A stretch of DNA of 64,000 nt from Mastacembelus armatus (lineage: Eukaryota > Chordata > Actinopteri > Synbranchiformes > Mastacembelidae): the NCBI RefSeq assembly GCF_900324485.2, contig NC_046654.1, positions 14,304,562-14,368,561 of the forward strand. The letters are read 5' to 3'. The number at the start of each line of letters is the position of its first letter. The first letter of the stretch is position 1. Shown in pieces: positions 44,714 through 57,289 of the stretch. The notes beneath the pieces were generated by a model. It saw only the letters and a program-made list of their open reading frames with translations, was not told the origin of the DNA and made no database searches. The position numbers and the translations under genes were made by a program.

Positions 44714-47303
44714 TCACTCAGCTTTGTCCATCCTCCTAAGGGTAAGAAAGAAACAAGTGAGTCATATAGGACAAAGTGGATGCATTTAACCATCGTTTCC
44801 ATGATTAGGTACCTCAGCAAATTCAGGAAAGTTGAATACAGCCGCTTTGGTTCTGGCTCCTTTTTGCTTTTAAACCAGTCCAGCCCACATCTTCCAGTTG
44901 CACATTTTCGCTTCAGCACTTCTTCCTCATAACTCAGTGTCTGCGACCCATCTGCGCCTTTGGAAAACTGCAGTTTTGAACGGATTATTGGTTGGACGTC
45001 ATTTGTTTCTTCTTGGGGCTTCACAGCAGCATCTGCCTGCATTTGAGCTAGCTCCCCTCTCACTTGGAGAACATTGTTCTGATCAAGGAGTTTCTCAATC
45101 TTAGCTGAGATGGGGGTGTTTACTTGGGACACTTTTGTGTCAAACTTGCCAGATCGTCCAATCCTGTTTCTTGGGAATTCTGCTGCAATAAATACAGAGT
45201 CTGGTGGTGGAGGAATGTGCCACCCATCAACCTCTGTAAGAAGATTCAAATCCCACATAGAGGGGTCATTTTTCAGTTCATTTACATATTGGTCTTGGAT
45301 CTTGTTTGCCAGGGGTCTAGGAAAGTCCAGATCTGTGGTTAAAGGCTGGAGCTCAAGGTCATTTGGATGGAACTGAACTGCCAGACTGTTGTCAGAGTGA
45401 AAACCAGTGTTGCTGTGTTCAGTGTCCTGTACCTGTCCAGGTAGCCAAAGGGTCAGGCTGGTAGGTGAGTCCTGACTCACAATCACTACACCTTGTTGGG
45501 GAGAGGTGAACCTGCTTCTTGATGCAGAAGTACCAGACACAAGACTCTCAGTCACTGCAGTGTCAGAGGCATCAGACTGCATGGAGTCTATTACAGAGGT
45601 GCTGGCGGTTTCCTGTGGCTCAGAGACGTCAGGACTGGTTTCTACATCTTTCTCCAGAAAAACTAAAGGACCAGTGCTGACGACAGCCTTGGCATCTAAA
45701 ACGACATGTTTGTGCTGAGTCAGATAAAAACACCAGCGACTCCATTTTATGCAACACCTTTTTAAACAAACAGCACTGACCTTCAGTAAGATGTTTAACT
45801 GATGGGCCTTTACACTTAGAGCTACAGCATTTACACACCTCTACATCTCCACTTAGCTCCTCCCATCTGGAAAGAGAGAAAGGAATATAATGAAAAGATA
45901 TTTTTGAAACTCAGTTTTGTCTGAACAAAATACTGCACCTGGAATGGATGGGGTTGTAATTGCAGGACTTTGAGCCAAAGGTGACACCTTGGTCTGAGAT
46001 GAGCACGTTACAGTGGATGTACCGCTTCAGAAGAGAAGAGTTCACAAGGTCATTTAGTTAAACATTGAGGTGGGGGAAAAATAAATAAAATAAATCTATA
46101 AAGCCTTACCTCAGACAGATAAAACGTGTTCAGAACAAGATTAACCACATCTGGTCTATCAGAGGCCACAAACTGTACCACAGCATGAGAAGAACCCAGC
46201 AGGGCTGTGCACCTGGCAGAAGCCAATACATCTCAGGCAAATATGAAAGTACACGTGAGGGTGAAAACAACACCTGAATGAACTCTTACCCTTTATTCAT
46301 TATGACTGCATCCCTGGGTCTAGTCTGAGGCTCAGGGAACGCAGAGATAAAGCAGGACTGAATGAAAAGCCATTGATTGGGTCTGGTTTTGGCAGAAACC
46401 TGGAGATTGACAACCTGACCCCTTTTATAAACAGACTCTGCAGTTCCTGTCCAGGATGCTGTAGGGAAAACAATTGCATGTACAAATGAAGCGGTCCATG
46501 TCAATAGCATCTTTTTGATGTATGTTCTTACTCACAATTCATGGCTTCCATAATAACATGCTTGTTGTCAGGAAACGTTGGTGTAACAAAGACATTTGGC
46601 TTATTGTACAACCTGAAACGACACACATTAGCCTTCAGTATAGTGATCTGTGACCACTTACATTACATATGGTTTGGGAATGCAATGGAAATACCTTTTT
46701 GGGATACAGAAGAGCTCTACTGTGGAAAGAGTGTGCCACCAGGCAGGAAGAGGGTTTTTAAGATTCAAGTGGAGGGAGTTGGTGAACATCTTTATGCCAT
46801 TCTCCATCTGTAAGAGAGGGCAGCTTCAGAAAATCCTCACACAAATGTGGACATAAAACAACTAGATAAGAGTTTAGTCAACTCACCACCTGAGTAGTCC
46901 CACACTGATCAAGACTGTAAATGAAGACAAATTGGTTTGGTAGCTCTCTGTTGCTGTAGCAGCCATCACCCAGCTGTATCTCCTGTTCAGTCAGTAGGAC
47001 ACCATTGGATCTCTTGTCAACCAGCAGAGTCAGCATAGATTCATCACAAAACACCTGGATTCTGGGAACATTCACCATGGCAGGTAACTCAGCAAGCACT
47101 TGAAAGTCAGGGGTCTTGGTTCTCCCAGAGCTGAAAGTGTCATGTGGAATGAAATCAAAATTGGTGTTGAATGTAGAAGCAATGGGATTTACAAAAAATC
47201 CTGCATAGTCCAAGAGAAATGCAGCATCCTGTTCCGTTGTTACTGACTGAACATTAAAAACATGTCCAACAAAAATACAAAGAAGAAGCGCTGCTATGCC
47301 CAT
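44714..47303 (-). CDS. ZP3-like egg-coat glycoprotein, 9 exons, long C-terminal tail
   Basis: Probable secreted egg-envelope (chorion) protein. Exons in transcript order: 47303-46887, 46807-46695, 46612-46536, 46458-46290, 46212-46110, 46024-45939, 45866-45781, 45695-44813, 44735-44714. They join in phase to 651 codons. It opens with a signal peptide (MGIAALLLCIFVGHVFNVQS). ZP-N follows: RIQVFCDESMLTLLVDKR, QIQLGDGCYSNRE and DQCGTTQV. The C-terminal half has SCFISAFPEPQTRPRDAVIM, NKGCTALL, RYIHCNVLISDQGVTFGSKS and RWEELSGDVEVCKCCSSKCK; the last is the ZP3-type extra cysteine cluster. Exon 8 then adds ~290 residues rich in Ser/Thr/Pro/Asp with no membrane span. Basic stretches (KRKCATGRCG, EPEPKR) might be processing sites. 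Exon 9 codes only RMDKAE and stop. ZP3 subclass is not certain; a zp3d-type paralogue is possible. Confidence 0.85.
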
Positions 47304-48540
47304 TGTAAACCTAAAAGTGGGCTAACCACTCTCTTTTCCCTCCTGCCACAAGTGCAATATTAATAAGGGGCAGTGGCAGCAGGCACAGGTGTTGGCGATC
47401 ACACTAACAAGGCTGGCAGGCAATTATTCTGCATTCAGATGGGATGCTGAAATCCTTTCACTCGTTAAGACTGTGTAGTCAATGATGTTGTTGGTGTTTT
47501 TTCATTGTGCCACAGGGGGGATTTCACAATTAAAATACAAGCCAAATGTCCATTTTGTTCATGATATTTCAACCCTGACATATAAGATAAACAGTATCTG
47601 AAGTAACTCTACCGTTCCCCATCTGCAATATTAGCAGCAAGGTCATAATCACTTGATTGGAGTGATGAGAATGATGAGAAATCAGATTTTTATTGTGTAC
47701 TAATTTACCCAAATATATTGACTTTGTAATATTTTAGTGATTTCACTGTGGTACTATAACCTTTCAAAGTAAAATTGTATATATGATATATAATTTTATC
47801 TATTTAACATTTTTATCTTTCCCCTAAAAGAACTAAAGAAAATGTATTAAGCAAATGAGAAAAGATGAAAATAAAAGCTCACAGAAAAGCACTGTAATAG
47901 TGTGAGTAATGTGTAGGCTAAAAATCCATCAATCCATAAACACCACAGCCGTCACTTTAATTATTTTTATTAGTAGTTATTTTCCTGACTAATGCATTTG
48001 TAAATAAGCAGAAAAATGTGCATTATATTCAAATTTCAAAACCCAGCGATTTTAGTTCACTTTGAGACAACAAATAAATACATAAATAATTTCCTGTTGA
48101 TGAACTAAATGATAAATTGACTAATTATTGCAGCTCTAGCCATGCATCCCAAATAGCTTATGAGGCTCATATAACAGAAATATTCAATACAAATCAAATC
48201 ATCATCACGATAAACACTATCATGTAGGAACTAGTTATGTACCAGCTAATATATTTGTATATTAATACTAATCTGAGAAAACTATTCAAAGGAAAAATCA
48301 TCATAGATTAAAAATGAATGTCTTGCAGTAAACAAATAACCAAATAACTTTTCCCTATTAAAAATTACGTGAACGCGCATTGGGGGTGGGGCTTCCTCAC
48401 AGGTGGGTGGGGCGGAGCGTCTGTTCTGTCGGCAGGTGAGCGGCAGGAGAAGAAGACAACGAGGCCCTGTCACGAGCGATGTGTCACAAAAAAATGGCTT
48501 TAAAATGATTTTGATACAACGTTTACACTAATAGGATCTA
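47304..48540. other. Intergenic DNA between ZP3-like and tmem54-like genes (divergent)
   Basis: The two genes are transcribed away from each other. Next to the ZP gene an E-box (CAAGTG, 47349-47354) and an AT-rich TATTAATAAGG lie about 50 bases before its ATG. At the other end GC boxes (GGGGTGGGGC, GTGGGGCGG near 48385-48415) precede the tmem54-like gene. The middle is AT-rich with no exon seen. Confidence 0.45.
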
Positions 48541-48559
48541 AGAGGACAGAGAGTACACC

Positions 48560-51500
48560 ATGATACATATAGGTAAGGTACATTTTTCATATGTTTCACG
48601 AAGCTGATAGATAATATGTTGCGTGCTAAAGTTTTTAGGCGTGGTCTGCATAGTTTTAAGCAGAGCTCGAACGATTAAACCACATTTTCCGACGTTTGAC
48701 TGAGAAGCTCGAATGTATTGTATTGAAAACGAATCCAACGTAACAGAGTGAGTTGTTTTGAAAATACAGCAATCCCACTGTAAATCATCCCCTCATGTTA
48801 GTGTCAAAGCTGTTGCTGAGAGGTGTTGATCCAGCTGTGTAATTATGTAGATGTAGTCTATTCCTGTTGGATTAGACTGACTTAGTCTGAGCTAGGTGTA
48901 CCTAATAAACTGGCATCTGAGTGTGTGGCCCATAGTATACATTTACTACATGAATGTATAAATACTGTGGATATCATACAGTGTTTTTGTTCAGCTCCCT
49001 ACACTACAGTGACAGTGTGTGATAAACTTGAATGGCAACAAACGGTGTTTTGAACAAAAACATGTACACAGCTCCCAGCTGCAGCAATAAATGACAGATC
49101 AGGATTAGGTATCTGTCTCTGCCTGACCCCTCAGGCCTGCTAAGTGTGCTGGGGAATGTTTACACACCCCACCCAAAGCTTTGTCCTGTTTGGGTCAAGA
49201 TGGGCTTACATGGGCGCATGTAATGACACCAGGGCTGCAGCATTTTGCAGCACGTAGAGGATCAGACCATGTACCATTTCTGCAGGGGGTGAGGGGATAA
49301 TTGTGGTAACTGCCTTATTTTGGTGCTGTCTTGGCGAGCTAACCGCTTCCTTTTTTCTTTGCTGAAACCACAGTGCTGCATCAAAGTCAACTTTCATACA
49401 GTTTCTATGCACTGTAGTTACAGCTTGTTCTGTTGTTTCAGATCACATTTACCGGTAATGCGTTAATTCATGTGTACTTTGTTAGTTCCTGACAATAGCA
49501 GTTAGTAATGGCCACAGTTGCTATTCTCATACTTTAATTTAGGAGTAGAGGCACACCACTCCACAAATATGGACTGTTGTGCACACAGTATAATAATAAA
49601 TGGTTTACCTTTTTAGCCTTTGACAGAGGTCATGAAGAATATGAGGTCAAAGTAACTTATTTCTGCTTCCTCTAGGAGTATGCTGTGCCAACCTCAAGGA
49701 CAACAAAGCCCTGATGAAGATGGGGCTGGGGCTGGTGCTGGTGGGCCATGTCAACTTTCTTCTTGGAGCGCTGGTGCACGGCGCTGTGCTCAGACACATC
49801 AGTGAATACCCCAGGCCCGAGACCCAGATGTACGCCATCTCTGATATCATTGCCATTGTGGCAGGCCTGCTGGTAAGGTGTAACAAATATGCCTAAGCAA
49901 CTTACAAGCAATTAAATATTTACTTAGAATATGCTTGATTAAAGATATCATCGTGTAGTGCTTTAATATTGGTTTTGAGGTTTACTGTAGGAACCTGCAT
50001 ATTTGCTCTAAAAGAACTGGATACTTGGTAAATTGTATGACTGTATGTAAATCCTTTATTCCTCTATTATAGAGGAGGTAGTAGTAGGATTTTGCACCAT
50101 TTATCTGTGATTAAGGTCTTTTTTTTGCTGAATATATGACATCTTGTCCTTCTTAGGGAATCATAGTTGGGATAATGGCCATTGTCCTGTCCAAAAACAA
50201 GAAAAGCAGGATCTTGGTAAATGCTGTTCCCCGCTCTTTGGTTTCTCCCTCCTCTGTTCAGTACTCACATCTGTGATCTGGTGACTCCTGTTAGAACTTG
50301 CCTTTGATTTTGACAAACTGCAAATCTGTGAAAATGTCAACTCACGTGTTTAATTAAACACTTAAATATGTCTTTGCAGCAATGGTTCCTGTTGGTCATC
50401 GGCTTCCTGGCAGGCCTCTTGTCAGTTGCCGCCGCTTTGGGCTTGTCACTTTCCATAGTGCAAGCCATTCTTAAAAAAGGACAGGGCCTACTAACACACT
50501 GCAAGTACTCTGATGATGATGTCGGCTCTTCCAGCGTCACATACGAATGCCCCTTTGACCCCACCCGTGTCTACGTACGTTGAATTGAAATATTGGTCCA
50601 CTGAATTGAATTGTTGAATTGCTGCAAAAGATGCCTATTGGTCAGAATCATGTGCTGTCTTTTTATTTGTTGAGCAGGCAACAACAGTCATTCTGTGGGT
50701 GCTTCTGATTTTGATGTCCTTTGTGGAAATGGTGTTCTCCTTCCGCTGCTTCGCTGTGTGCACTTCATTCCTCTACCTCTGTCCATGCAGGAAGAGGCCG
50801 AACACAGCTAAGAGGGTAAGCTGCTGTCAACACTAGTTTGCTTTTTTGAGTGTAAAAAATGTGTTTTGCATTAATGTACATAAAAACACTGCAAAATCAT
50901 TTAACTATGAACTGTGGTTCATTATTTCTTGCACAGAAGTTATGATCTCTATATATAGCTGAAAGTGAAATTAAATGTGGTAAACTTAAAAGGCACACAT
51001 CGTTAACATGGGCTTTGTTCAGTTAAGATCAGCATCCTGTCCTTACATGTAAAACTTACTACGTGCTCAGAAAGCAATTGTTATGTATTGTCAACCTCCA
51101 TCCATCATCCATACTCACTTATTCCTATTTAGGGTCACAGGGACCTGCTGGAGGCTGTATTGTCAACATCGTAGCATTAAATTTCAACAAAACCCAATCT
51201 GTCCTAATGTTCAGGAACAGTTCTGTGGTCAAATACCTTAAGTTAATGTAATTTATACGTATTCATTTACTACTCAGTATTACAAGCACTTTATACATTT
51301 CAGATTGTAAGTATTTAGACAGTTCCACATGTTTTGATTTTTACACTCTGAAATACATTGAGATATTACATTAGTCCCAAGTCTCAGCTTTGAGCATGTT
51401 TACATCAGTATAGGAAAAACTGTGTGGGAGATATCACACTTCAATTCTTCATATGCATAGTCTCATCTTGATTCCTCATACTGATAACTTCACCTCGGTC

Positions 51501-52116
51501 AGCTCAGAGCCACATATGAGCTGTTGTGCAGGAACTAATGCTCAATTGAATGTGCTAAGTCTCAAGAACAAAATATTGTCTCAGTTTAAATGCTGTCTAG
51601 ACTATATGTGTTGTCACATGCACCACATCATTTTTGCAGACCATCACCTATTCAGAAGTGTTTCGGTTGATGTTGTAAAACCTGTTCACATCTCTGTTGT
51701 CACAGTTGTCGCACACATTTTAACAGTTTGACATATTTAAACTTCTCAAAGTTGTGTCTGGCAGCTGATTTCAAAGAAACATTTCATTGTATTGAAGTTT
51801 TATATACCTGCTTCTGTAGTTTTTAATTGCAATTGCATGTGTGGATAGTTATGCTACTTAATATTAGCAAGTTACCTTCAGAAGAGTAATAAATGTATTC
51901 ACTAAGAATTAAAGGACAATACATAATGTATATGCGGAACATGTGAGTTAGCTACACTCATGTTCCAATTCATACTTTTTTCAGGTGCGTATTCAGAGGA
52001 GTGTTGAAACCCAGAAGCCAGTACAGCATCTAGAGACCGATGCTGAAGCTGAGCCTGCAGAGCAGGACGAACTGCTGGACTGCAACACTGTAGAGGAGCA
52101 GAGTCATTGGCTCTGA
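48560..52116 (+). CDS. tmem54: Four-pass membrane protein, TMEM54/KRTCAP3 family, 6 exons
   Basis: Small integral membrane protein of poorly known role. Exons: 48560-48572, 49676-49872, 50157-50216, 50380-50574, 50678-50815, 51985-52116; in phase, 244 codons. Exon 1 codes only MIHI plus one base. Membrane spans: MGLGLVLVGHVNFLLGALVH, ISDIIAIVAGLLGIIVGIMA, WFLLVIGFLAGLLSVAAALG and VILWVLLILMSFVEMVFSFR. The hallmark CPFDPTRVY precedes the last span, as in TMEM54 and KRTCAP3. The tail has a Cys-rich CPCRKRP and ends DELLDCNTVEEQSHWL. By sequence, GHVNFLLGALVHGAVLRH looks closest to KRTCAP3, but TMEM54 is the member near HDAC1, LCK and ZBTB8A in human. I use that symbol on synteny. Intron 5 holds a SINE tail. 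Confidence 0.82.
51103..51160 (-). repeat. SINE tail fragment in tmem54-like intron 5
   Basis: The reverse strand reads CAGCAGGTCCCTGTGACCC, TAAATAGGAATAAGTGAG, then ATGGATGATGGATGGA. This is the 3' end of the repeat family at 20638-21012. Confidence 0.65.
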
Positions 52117-53523
52117 AGTAGCTAAACCAACTGAGGTTGTAAACAGGTGGGCTCAACTGGATTAAATGCAACATCTTTGATGAATCATTATGTGTTACAT
52201 AAAAAATGTCTGCAGAAGATATCTATGGGACTGAACCAAGCAAAAGCTATCATGGTGTTATTTCCTATGTATCAAAAGAGGGTAGTCAACCTGAAAAAGT
52301 ATCACTGTTGGTTTCAAATGTTCATGCTTGTCTTGATACTGTCTTAAAAACAGAGACCTGTTACCTGCATCTTTAAAATGATTCCTTTGAAACTATGTCA
52401 AACCACATGTAACATTTTATAAATCTTATTTTAAAAAACACAGAAGCCTATGGCAGTTTTTATTTATGTTTATACTGTGGTCAGCACACACCAAGGCTCT
52501 CTCAGATTTACATGACATTTGTAACTTCCCTTGTGGAACACCTTAACTCATATATTCACAATACAAATATATACAACGACATACAAATACATGAATTCTG
52601 GCATGTATGTTCCTCTGTACTGTGCAGTACATCAAAGTCCAAATGTCAATGGAATTTAATCCTCACACCAGCAGTCATGGGACAAGGACTCAACCGTTTT
52701 CAGTGTTGTGGGGCAGGAGGAAAGAAGTTTAACGAAGATGTCAATGTGCCAGTAAAAGACACATACTGTTGCAACCTAAGATATAATGCAAAGTATTTAC
52801 ACTGTGCCATGTGAGAGGGATATAGTTCCAGACAACCCTACTGACCACTCTTTTTGATCAGCAACACTAATGTTTAACAGATATAAATCTATTGTACAAA
52901 CATGCGTCAACTACACATTAAAGGCAAAGGACAAAATTTGGACTGAAAGACAACATCCATCTATCCATCAGCCTATCCTGTGAAGGACTGAAAGACATAA
53001 AACAGAGTAGCCAAAATATCTATGATTTAAATAAGTTAAATCCAGATATATAAAAGCATATGTGTCCTAAGCCATTTTTACAGCACTGTTTCACAAAGGA
53101 AAAACAAGTGTCTTTAGCACTTGGCACAATTCAGGACAAAAATGAGAAAGCATACAAAAACAAGACTCAAAAACACGCAAGTCCAAAAACAGCAAGGTTG
53201 AAAAGGTTTGCTAGAAAAACAAGTTTTGATACCCAACCCATTTTGCGGGAGCAGGATCTCTTATTACAAAGATAGAGTCCTCCATTGATTTCCACAGCAG
53301 CAGCCTCGAAAAATTATTTATCAAAAAAAAAAAAAATCTTTTTTTTTTTTTTTTTTAAAGATTTATTCTTATCAGCTGCGTTGGCATCATTGGGTGCTGA
53401 GGACCTCAAGGTGTCTTGGACTCCTCTTTTGGCCTAAAAGACCCAAAGTAAAAAAAAAAATATTAACACTCCCAATTAGCCACTTCCTTGATAACATGGG
53501 CTGTAAGTGCGTGCAGTGTTTTC
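52117..53523. other. Convergent 3' regions of tmem54-like and hdac1
   Basis: Both genes end into this 1.4 kb. Reverse-strand AATAAA motifs at 53362-53367 and near 52459 are candidate hdac1 poly(A) signals; an ATTAAA at about 52916 on the plus strand is a weak tmem54 candidate. A-run then T-run at 53322-53356 forms a loose inverted repeat. No exon is seen. Confidence 0.45.
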
Positions 53524-55666
53524 TCACTTTGATGTGTCCATTTTGTCCTCCTCTGGCACCTTATCTTCTTCTTTGACTTCTATAAACAAAACAATCAGTG
53601 ATCAAAATAACTCATTAAAAAAACATGACTTCCTAAGTACTAAGTGTCTTTAAGAAATAAATAAATAAGGGTGAAATGAGGTGAAAAAATGAATAGATAC
53701 CTTTTGTTTCCTCCTCACCTTTCTTCTCCTTTTCTTCTCCCTCTTTCTCACCTTCGGTTTTGGCTCGCTTGGCTTTCTTGAAGCTGGCTGCATTTCTGCG
53801 ACCTCCTTCACCTTCATCCTCTGAGTCAGAGAACTCCTCCTCACATGCTATTCTCTTGTCGTGAGCACGGACTGTAGGTTATCAGAGAACGCAGTTAAAT
53901 TAAAACAAGATATCCACTATTTTTTTTGGCTGCCTGCATGAGAAGTCATCTAGGGACAGTAGAAGAAAATCATGACTGTGAGCTGTTCTTACTGGAGATT
54001 CGTTTGTTGGGGTCGTCTTCCTCTTCATCTCCACTGTCCTCCTGAACAGCATCCTCTGGGATGGCCTGCATCTGAACTCCCGGGGCATGAGGCAGCATTC
54101 GCAAGTTCTCAAACAAACGTTGCCTAGAGGACAGAATGCAGGTTAGTTAAACCCACTGTTAACCAAGATAAAATCACAAATAACCTGAGACATTAGCTCT
54201 AAAGTTCAACTTCAATCGCACAAAACATGAAATCTGCACTAACTGCTGAATATAGGGTCATGACTCATGCTGACACTGTGCAGTACAGACATTATGAAAT
54301 TTGACACGTCATAACACATAATGAGATTAATCAGAATGGAGGTTTGATGTACTCACTTGATCTTCTCCAGGTAGTCATTGGTGTTCTGATTGGTCATGTT
54401 GGAAGGGCTGATGTGCAGCTTGAAGTCTGGCCCAAAGTATTCAAAGTAGTCATTGTATGGGAGCTCTGTGGAGTTTAGAGGCATTTTTTTTTACTATGTT
54501 ACTTTTAAGTGGGCTGTTACAAATATTTCAAGCTCTGTTATTCATTTGCTCTGGAATTAAATAAAGCTGTAGCCAAACAAAGTCTTTTGTATATGGCAAA
54601 AATACTTGACTAGTTTACAGAAGTAGTTTAAATAGCTGCTGTGTTATGTTGTGTGGCAGTAAAAAAGTCATTGCATGAACCAAGCACATTAAAGAAGCTA
54701 TAATCCACGTTATTCAACTGATACTCAAAGTTGTCATCAATTTCTATAAGCTAAAAATCATTTTACTGTTTGTGTCACTTACATTGTACAATATTAGGAA
54801 AAGGAAGAGTATTGATTTCAAATGAAAACCAGACTAATAATATTCAGTGCAACATTTATTCTCACCATTAGGGATAGAGGAATCCAGTGCCACAGCAGTT
54901 TCGTATGTCCAACAGCGTGCCACATTACGAATGGTATAGCCTCCTCCACCCAGCATTAGCAGCGGCAGGTTGAAACTTTTTATGTACTCCACACACTTGG
55001 CATGGCCTGAGTACAAAGCATTGTAAAACCTATTTACAAACTGAGAAAACTGGTGTCTCAAATGAATCTACAGACCCATCATGTCATAATGACAGAAATG
55101 TTTCAACTAACTCACCTTTAATTGTGAGGTTGAAGCAGCCGAGCCTGTCTCCTGACAAAGAATCAGCTCCACATTGCAGAACCACTGCGCTGGGTTGGTA
55201 CATCTCCATCACCTTGGCCATGATCTACACAAACAATATCATCAACCATGAAGGGAGATTTGAACTGCCAAAACATGATAGTCAACCAATCATTATTTAC
55301 TCACAGGCTTGAATATGGCTTCATACGACTCATCATCAATCCCGTCCCTCAGGGGATAGTTCACAGCATAGTATTTACCCTTCCCAGCCCCAATGTCCTG
55401 CAGAAAATAAGACAAATATCAGCTTACTGTATTATGACAATGGGATGTCAGTCTACCAAACTTATTTCAAGGCTTACCCTTAGGTCCCCTGTACCAGGAA
55501 AGTATTCTCCATACTTGTGGAAAGACACAGTCATAACACGGTCTGTGGTGTAGAAGGCCTCCTCCACACCATCCCCATGATGGATGTCAATATCTATGTA
55601 CAAAACTCTTTGGTGGTATCTGGAAAAAGAGGGGGAATTCTCAAAGTACTACTACTTTTTAGCCTC

Positions 55667-55698
<32 letters not shown>

Positions 55699-57277
55699 GT
55701 GGTTCTTGGAAATTCTTCAAAATGATAGATTTATTACTAGTTTTCTAAAAAAAAAAAAAAAAAAAAATTAATGTGCCTGATTGAGAAAGCCAACGAACAA
55801 CCATACAGAGTACCATCCAATCACGCAAAACAACCCTGTATTGGAGTGGCTTTAAGAGTTTTGTACTCACTTGAGTAACTCCAGAATTGCCAGTACAATG
55901 TCGTTGACGTAACAAAACCCAGAGGCCTCAGACTTCTTGGCATGATGCAGGCCCCCAGCCCAGTTGATGGCAATGTCCGTCTGCTGTTTGTTCAACTTTA
56001 CAGCACCAGCTGGTGTACAAAGAGGAAAACAGTATGAATAACCTGTTTATACTGACGTTAACAGATTACAGGAGTAGAGATGTCATGAATACTGTCCAAC
56101 ACAGCATGTCTGGACAGCAACCGACTTACCAACAGAGCCCCCTGCTGAGAGCTGGCAGAACTCAAATAAACCATCAAACACTGGACAGTCCTCTCCCACA
56201 TTAACTGCAAAGCAACAGCACAGACTTAGACGTAGTATTGTCGTCAGTCATGTCAAGCTGCACAACCAGCTTGATGACCTTTACGTAAACAGTCAACCTC
56301 TCGGACCAAACTTACATCTCTGCATCTGCTTGCTGTACTCTGACATGTTGTCTGGTCGGATTGAGCGCAGGAATTTGATGTAATCATCACTGTGATACTT
56401 GGTCATCTCCTCTCCGCTGGCTTTGTGTGGCCTCTGAAACAGTAAAGACAAATGAGTTTCTGAGATAGAGAAGAAAAGCAGCTGAGTGATGTGACTATGA
56501 TGCATTGTTACTGTTACTCAACATACGTATATCTCCATCTTTCTGTACAGGCCATAGTTGAGCAACAGGTTGTGTGTCATGCGGATTCTGTGGGGCTTCA
56601 TGGGATGCCCCTGACCGTAGTAATAATTTCCAACATCCCCTAAAATGAAAACAAATTATGGGTTTATCTCCAAAAACGGAACAAATGCAAACAGGAAGCA
56701 CTCGTATCACAATAACATTATTATTACCGTGTGTGCAATAATTCACCTCTCACAAAAACCAACCAAATCTGTACAAACTAACAATGTGGCAGGCTGTTAC
56801 ACCGGTTAATGCGGACCAAAACATTATTTTACGCTGGACCAGCCGGCACTTGAAGGCAGCACGATGAACCATTTCAACGGTGTTCGTGGTGACAATGAAG
56901 TAACCATTGTTAGCTAGCGCACTTAGCTAGTGACGCTAACTAATGTTAGTGAAAGTACAAACACCTTCAAGATAAACGCCAAAATTATAACCCGAGGGCG
57001 GTCAGAGTAGTTAGAGGAAAATGGGCAAATATCAGCAGGGCATAAATCCTCTGTGTGGAACCAGTGGTCCTGTGTCCGAGTGCCGCCAGACTCAAGCTAG
57101 CTAGGCTGGCTAACGTACCAGGTTAGCAAGAGGTGAATTAAGCTCAAGCTTTGTTGGCACAAAGTGGCGCCTTTCGCCGATAAAAGTGCGTCTGCTGCCC
57201 CAAGTACAGACGCATGAGTACTCACCGTCATAGTAGTAGCAAACTTTTTTCTTTGTTCCTTGCGAAGTAAGCGCCAT
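53524..57277 (-). CDS. hdac1: Histone deacetylase 1 (HDAC1), 13 exons
   Basis: Zinc-dependent class I lysine deacetylase of nuclear Sin3, NuRD and CoREST complexes. Exons in transcript order: 57277-57226, 56639-56527, 56433-56316, 56204-56130, 56009-55871, 55619-55478, 55397-55305, 55224-55116, 55006-54866, 54465-54357, 54123-53993, 53871-53701, 53579-53524. They join in phase to 482 codons, the human HDAC1 length. It starts [19 protein letters not shown]. The active site shows in [19 protein letters not shown] (charge-relay His pair), [17 protein letters not shown] (zinc Asp and His), [13 protein letters not shown] (zinc Asp) and [12 protein letters not shown] (catalytic Tyr). The tail has the CK2-type [14 protein letters not shown], a [14 protein letters not shown] nuclear signal and the end KMDTSK. 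HDAC2 is less likely given length, tail and the lck neighbour. Confidence 0.96.
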
Positions 57278-57280
57278 TTT
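57271..57280 (-). promoter_or_regulatory. hdac1: YY1-like element over hdac1 start codon
   Basis: Reverse strand AAAATGGCGC fits the YY1 core around an ATG. The surrounding 57230-57420 is GC-richer than its flanks, as for a promoter. Confidence 0.4.
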
Positions 57281-57289
57281 AGTCCTTTC

